Below, one piece after another: positions 62,554 to 64,000 of a stretch of DNA of 64,000 nt. This stretch comes from Istiophorus platypterus. Lineage: Eukaryota > Chordata > Actinopteri > Istiophoriformes > Istiophoridae. Within the stretch, counting starts at the first letter, position 1, and each line of letters begins with the position of its first letter. Both the position numbers and the translations under genes were made by a program. The stretch covers positions 665,501-729,500 of the forward strand of contig CM029122.1 of assembly GCA_016859345.1 (NCBI GenBank), given 5' to 3'. The notes beneath the pieces were generated by a model, which saw only the letters and a list, made by a program, of their open reading frames with translations, was not told the DNA's origin and did no database searches.

Positions 62554-64000
62554 GCTGTGGCATTTCCTGTCAGGTCTCCAGGGAGATGGTGGAGATGAGA
62601 TGAGGACAGATTTACTCTGAACAAGTCCTAACTCCTCATTTCCTCTGGTTGTGTGTATATGTGTGTGTGTGTACTTGTATTACTCATGTTGTGGGAGCCT
62701 CAATCAATTTGTATGTATAAAAATGGCTGTAGTTCCTAAATGGTTAATGTGATATTTCTGTCGAACCCCTTGAATTAACACTTCAATCACATCATGGTGG
62801 CAAAAAAAAAAAAAAAACTTCCCTAGCCACAACTAGAACACCTCTCCACCTCCAGCAGTTCATCCATCCCACGAGTCAGTTAAACATTAAACAGTTTATT
62901 TAATGGTGTCATCAAAAGGTTAGGGACTACTGATCCCACTGATCGTTCCACTGATCTGAAATGGTCTGACATCTGTTAGTGGGTTTGAGTCATGAGTTGA
63001 TTATAAGTTACTATAGAACCAAAGCTGAAGGCTCCATATTATTAACTTAGCAGAGTGTGTTCCTGTGTGTGTTACACAAGGATTTTCCACAGAGGTTTTT
63101 GTCCATATAAGCTCTTGTCCGCTGTCACTCTTCAAACCTTCAGGTGGTTTCGGGAAACATCAGTCGAAGCAGACGCGGAGTCACGGCCAGTAGAGTCTGT
63201 GAGGTCGTACTCTGAGCTAAATGCTAACATCAGCATGCTAACAGACTCACAGTAGCAGAACTGACAGGATGTTTACCCAGTTCTAATCATAGTTTAGCAT
63301 GCTAGCATGCTGACATTGGCTAATCAGCGTTGAACACAAAATTCTCAAATGCATTAATCTTCTGCTTTTCCTTGTTTTAACATGCTAATAAATTATTTTA
63401 ATATAGAGTTGATAAAATAATGGGCAAATTAACTGATAATGGTAAAACTAAATGTCAGCTGCATTTGTAGAGAGCTGTATTTGTTTTTTTGGTCGCATCA
63501 TGTCTGGCCGGTTAACAGCTGATTCACGTCCTCCAGACTCAGGCTTCGACTTCGACCTGCAGCCCGATGAGGAATATTTGCAGTGCATTGATGATTCTGG
63601 TGACGCTCTGAGCTTTGACATCATCATCCGAACAAACTCTCCACAAGTACAGAATTTAACCTTAATGGTGAAGTTTAATGAACACAGTAACACTTCCCAG
63701 TGGAAGAATTATTCTGAATCTTGGCATAAATCTCAATCGATCCTCAAAGACGACTGATGCCTGTGGTTATTGATAGATTGAAATTTGATGATGTTGGTGA
63801 CGTTGTGCTGGTCCTTAGGTCACCCCCCGCCAGAGGTGGTGTGGCTCCATGATGGGCAGGAGGTGACGGAGTCAGAGGACTTCCATCTTCTCAGGGAGGA
63901 GAACTGCTGCACTCTGCTGATCCAGGAGGTTTTCCCAGAGGACACCGGGACCTACAGCTGCCAGGCCTGGAACCAGTACGGAGAGGACCACACTGAGGCC
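41690..64000 (+). CDS. mylk: mylk, long-form myosin light-chain kinase, N-terminal part, 14 coding exons, continues off the right edge
   Basis: The family's product is the Ca2+/calmodulin-dependent kinase that phosphorylates myosin regulatory light chain. The long form also binds the actin cytoskeleton and carries extra N-terminal Ig domains. The window encodes residues 1-652, covering Ig1 to most of Ig5, with order and linkers matching human MYLK: PPAFILPPRN, EIRPSIWGESPPKF, LKVMDGSRVTMTVELNG, IQEVFPEDTGTYSCQAWN. Exons: 41690-41848, 44658-44865, 46391-46436, 48432-48597, 48896-49061, 49168-49189, 50165-50378, 51214-51290, 51971-52071, 52642-52842, 52996-53121, 55808-55963, 62323-62454, 63819-64000 (cut). 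All phases are consistent. Titin, obscurin and SPEG lack this linker pattern. The kinase, fibronectin domain and telokin region lie beyond the edge. Teleost paralogue (a or b) not determined. Confidence 0.95.
42897..42984. repeat. (CA)n microsatellite, almost pure
   Basis: Uninterrupted acac run of about 86 bases after acaccc. Confidence 0.97.
43640..44452 (+). mobile_element. 3' end of an L2/Rex1-like LINE
   Basis: Begins in the C-terminal part of the reverse transcriptase reading frame (LLLDSDKLKLLCLAPN, TLDVIVLASSVTARNLGVVL), with an internal deletion, then SLIKLIV-like remnants. A typical fish LINE 3' UTR follows, with agggagtttttcttg and ctatataaataaaatgga at the 3' terminus. Truncated and inactive. 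Confidence 0.75.
44658..44865 (+). CDS. mylk: mylk coding exon 2: body of Ig1
   Basis: Encodes VRGHPEPQVTWYREGR and REDDLGRYTCQATNQAGSRQ, then VTVEILLEG. As in human, the B-strand Cys is absent and the F-strand Cys is present. Donor GAAG then GTAACA, directly followed by the TAC repeat. Confidence 0.95.
44879..45224. repeat. (TAC)n trinucleotide repeat starting 14 bases after the exon 2 donor
   Basis: About 345 bases of imperfect tactactac with tgt and gat interruptions in mylk intron 2. The Leu- and Val-only frames are artefacts. Confidence 0.93.
45225..46390 (+). other. mylk: mylk intron 2 remainder with LINE-like fragment
   Basis: About 45960-46310 resembles the C-terminal end and 3' UTR of a LINE (aagtggtctgggagagg; a decayed ...LKTFLFKIWDDLF frame; end ...aataaagctgcttcc). 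Other parts unremarkable. Confidence 0.4.
46391..46436 (+). CDS. mylk: mylk coding exon 3: Ig1-Ig2 linker
   Basis: 46 bases encoding ENSGKRYVLPSSMKPG, in the position of human SFAKQLGQPVVSKTLGD. Assigned because acceptor (cccacag), donor (AGG then GTGAGC) and both phases fit, although the sequence is little conserved. Confidence 0.8.
46437..48431 (+). other. mylk: mylk intron 3
   Basis: About 2 kb containing repeat family R1 copy B (47515-47752, blocks ggttcctggtccgacccc and ttgtctcggagacgc) and a T run near 47107. No exon seen. Confidence 0.6.
47515..47752 (+). repeat. Dispersed repeat family R1, copy B
   Basis: Shares tggttcctggtccgacccc, accactaccggtagca and ttgtctcggagacgc with copy A. 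More divergent toward its right end. Confidence 0.7.
48432..48597 (+). CDS. mylk: mylk coding exon 4: first half of Ig2
   Basis: Encodes PEIRPSIWGESPPKFVTKPG and TGRPQPRVMWYK (human VETRPSIWGECPPKFATKLG, TGRPQPQVTWLK). Where human has FSC in the B strand, this protein has FLA, so the conserved Cys is missing. Confidence 0.95.
48700..48840. repeat. Common teleost repeat fragment in mylk intron 4
   Basis: cagtcccagccgatgttggag, gggtgcaccctggacagg, acccagaaccttcttac and ttccaaccacttaaccacc match a repeat often seen in fish introns. Class uncertain. Confidence 0.5.
48896..49061 (+). CDS. mylk: mylk coding exon 5: second half of Ig2
   Basis: 166 bases, beginning GGTEVQASRRVSMYE, then DDAGSYTCWITNSAGTA. 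F-strand Cys present. Donor CAGG then GTGAGT. Confidence 0.95.
49168..49189 (+). CDS. mylk: mylk coding exon 6: 22-base micro-exon
   Basis: Encodes only APGDSP plus split codons. It has a strong acceptor (tctccccctcag) and donor (CAG then GTGAGT), and it restores the phase between exons 5 and 7. Without it exon 7 would be out of frame. Confidence 0.75.
49190..50164 (+). other. mylk: mylk intron 6
   Basis: A decayed tRNA-SINE-like segment may lie at about 49355-49450 (gctgggtggttagggtg, ggggattaacgagtccctgg). The intron ends in a short (CA)n that runs into the acceptor. Confidence 0.4.
50165..50378 (+). CDS. mylk: mylk coding exon 7: disordered Ig2-Ig3 linker
   Basis: Encodes a Ser/Pro/Gln-rich linker (KPRAEMQQQSPPPQPGPAAT, VAGGITTTAAAAP) that corresponds in position, not sequence, to the human linker. 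The acceptor is preceded by gccccccacacacac rather than a normal pyrimidine tract. Donor CCA then GTAATG. Confidence 0.85.
50379..51213 (+). other. mylk: mylk intron 7
   Basis: Starts with an (AAT)n tract (about 50388-50410). Near 50995-51110 there are many gctagc and ctaac words. No exon. Confidence 0.55.
51214..51290 (+). CDS. mylk: mylk coding exon 8: linker
   Basis: 77 bases, VQFDLNTGPDQTSSVQQSAA then ASDSSR. Clean acceptor (ctctgcag) and donor (CAG then GTACAC); phases 0 and 2 fit the neighbours. Poorly conserved linker sequence. Confidence 0.82.
51291..51970 (+). other. mylk: mylk intron 8
   Basis: AT-rich; nothing recognised apart from gttagcta words at 51300-51360. Confidence 0.55.
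51971..52071 (+). CDS. mylk: mylk coding exon 9: start of Ig3
   Basis: Encodes ATRRSVKGSNLRFEAVPLDQ and EGGRVTFTCQ, aligning with human ANRRIPMEGQ...FESKPQSQEVKENQTVKFRCE. B-strand Cys present. Confidence 0.92.
52072..52641 (+). other. mylk: mylk intron 9
   Basis: 570 bases, no exon or named repeat. Confidence 0.55.
52642..52842 (+). CDS. mylk: mylk coding exon 10: rest of Ig3
   Basis: Encodes AVAMVTWLKEGGPVRTEPG and RGTYRCQLTTVDGLTVNSAT. The usual SGxPxPE strand before the Trp is replaced by AAVAM. Donor CACA then GTAAGA; two near-copies of this donor lie in the following intron. Confidence 0.93.
52996..53121 (+). CDS. mylk: mylk coding exon 11: first half of Ig4
   Basis: Encodes HPPAFLSHLQDCSVTEGQAF and PAPSVSWLLNG (human APSFSSVLKDCAVIEGQDFV, PVPRITWLLNG). 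Human LQC in the B strand is LQA here. Confidence 0.95.
53122..55807 (+). other. mylk: mylk intron 11
   Basis: 2.7 kb with a short (CA)n at about 54430-54461 and repeat R1 copy C at 54818-55152. No exon seen. Confidence 0.6.
54818..55152 (+). repeat. Dispersed repeat family R1, copy C
   Basis: Starts cactgatgagccaaaacatt, then ggtcctggacatggactc, cagcagattccccatc and tgatgagtcccagagcc, and ends cagaacgttctggatcg. The left end resembles a Tc1/mariner-type terminus (from memory). Confidence 0.7.
55808..55963 (+). CDS. mylk: mylk coding exon 12: second half of Ig4
   Basis: Encodes AGARTSYVGGVAKLTVQSAL and DEGVYVCVAKNSHGRVESSA (human GVAELHIQDALPEDHGTYTCLAENALGQVSCSA). F-strand Cys present. Donor AAAG then GTCAGA. 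Confidence 0.93.
55964..58135 (+). other. mylk: mylk intron 12, left part
   Basis: Contains a short (CA)n at 56425-56460, repeat R2 copy B at 57555-57870 and a (CA)n at 58001-58023. No exon. Confidence 0.6.
57555..57870. repeat. Dispersed repeat R2, copy B
   Basis: Diverged partner of 40690-41010, in the same orientation. Confidence 0.7.
58345..58760 (-). repeat. Dispersed repeat family R1, copy D
   Basis: Reverse orientation. Contains complements of all R1 blocks, including the actgatgagcc end at 58745-58757. Repeated as copy E at 60274-60688 inside the duplicated block. Confidence 0.7.
59013..60063. repeat. TG-based minisatellite, units about 32-48 bp
   Basis: Each unit has a (TG)n of variable length, then tttgtgtgtatgtgtgtatgtc. 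Roughly 27 units. Long Cys/Val and His/Thr frames across it on both strands are artefacts. Confidence 0.95.
60274..60688 (-). repeat. Dispersed repeat family R1, copy E (duplicate of copy D)
   Basis: Identical to copy D except for one missing G; it arose with the tandem duplication, not by separate insertion. Confidence 0.75.
61017..62322 (+). other. mylk: mylk intron 12, right part
   Basis: Holds an alternating purine-pyrimidine palindrome at 61099-61151 (acacacacgcgtgtgtgt core) and TG tracts to 61220. Nothing else recognised. Confidence 0.55.
62323..62454 (+). CDS. mylk: mylk coding exon 13: start of Ig5
   Basis: Encodes GRLQGRRSEVTEVRGAFEAP, then RFIRRLTELKVMDGSRVTMT and VELNG (human PIFLQGLSDLKVMDGSQVTMTVQVSG). 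Donor AACG then GTACGG, directly followed by a (TG)n. Confidence 0.95.
62466..62551. repeat. (TG)n microsatellite 12 bases after the exon 13 donor
   Basis: About 84 bases of uninterrupted tgtg in mylk intron 13. Confidence 0.97.
62552..63818 (+). other. mylk: mylk intron 13 with an unassigned open frame
   Basis: An A run sits at 62802-62816. From 63452 to 63757 a plus-strand frame of 101 codons is open (acidic GFDFDLQPDEEYLQCIDDSG, then SFDIIIRTNSP). It has no recognised family and ends about 60 bases before exon 14. Confidence 0.5.
63819..64000 (+). CDS. mylk: mylk coding exon 14: rest of Ig5, cut by the window edge
   Basis: Encodes HPPPEVVWLHDGQEVTESED and IQEVFPEDTGTYSCQAWNQY, nearly identical to human NPPPEVIWLHNGNEIQESED and IQEVFPEDTGTYTCEAWNSA. 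Acceptor ccttag at 63818. The reading frame is open to the last base. Confidence 0.96.

Noticed and set aside
41690..64000. Titin, obscurin or SPEG as the identity of the plus-strand gene
   Set aside because: Ig order and linkers (PPAFILPPRN, RPSIWGE, LKVMDGSRVTMT) match the MYLK N-terminus specifically.

Overview
This window reads as nuclear DNA of a ray-finned (teleost) fish. Two large vertebrate genes are split into many short exons with GT-AG introns. The introns are full of microsatellites, and there are several repeat types I know from teleosts: an RTE-type LINE derivative, an L2/Rex1-like LINE tail, and MITE-like 'aagtacttttactt' elements. Nothing bacterial, viral or plasmid-like is visible.

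Layout, left to right. (1) 1-2700: the 5' end of an unidentified minus-strand gene that runs off the left edge. Its start codon is at 1163, and a hairpin-forming 22-bp minisatellite lies upstream. (2) 3446-4355: an internally deleted RTE-type LINE copy bounded by a perfect 18-bp target-site duplication. (3) 4356-9340: AT-rich non-coding DNA, probably including the 3' UTR of the next gene. (4) 9341-31175, minus strand: a complete bmpr2 (type II BMP receptor) coding sequence, reconstructed as 18 exons and 1284 codons with every exon phase consistent. (5) About 33.2-36.6 kb: two CpG-rich blocks on either side of a 0.9-kb TG/TCTG tract, probably the divergent promoter region. (6) 41690-64000, plus strand: the first 14 coding exons (652 codons) of a long-form mylk (myosin light-chain kinase), covering Ig domains 1 to 5. 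It continues past the right edge, and its kinase domain is not in the window.

bmpr2 and mylk are head to head. bmpr2 encodes a BMP-signalling serine/threonine kinase receptor of the plasma membrane. mylk encodes the actomyosin-regulating kinase of smooth muscle. Their adjacency does not by itself imply a shared pathway.

The most notable structures concern how repeats meet exons. A 1.6-kb minisatellite in bmpr2 intron 11 has units that look like the last bases of exon 11 plus its splice donor, and the exon is 12 codons shorter than in human. The region that is one exon (exon 12) in human BMPR2 is six exons here, and the receptor tail has a large Ser/Thr/Glu/Pro-rich expansion. mylk has microsatellites touching several splice sites, a triplicated donor, apparent loss of the B-strand cysteine in Ig2 and Ig4, and a 1.93-kb tandem duplication in an intron. 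I found no new gene system, and the two recognised genes belong to well-known families.
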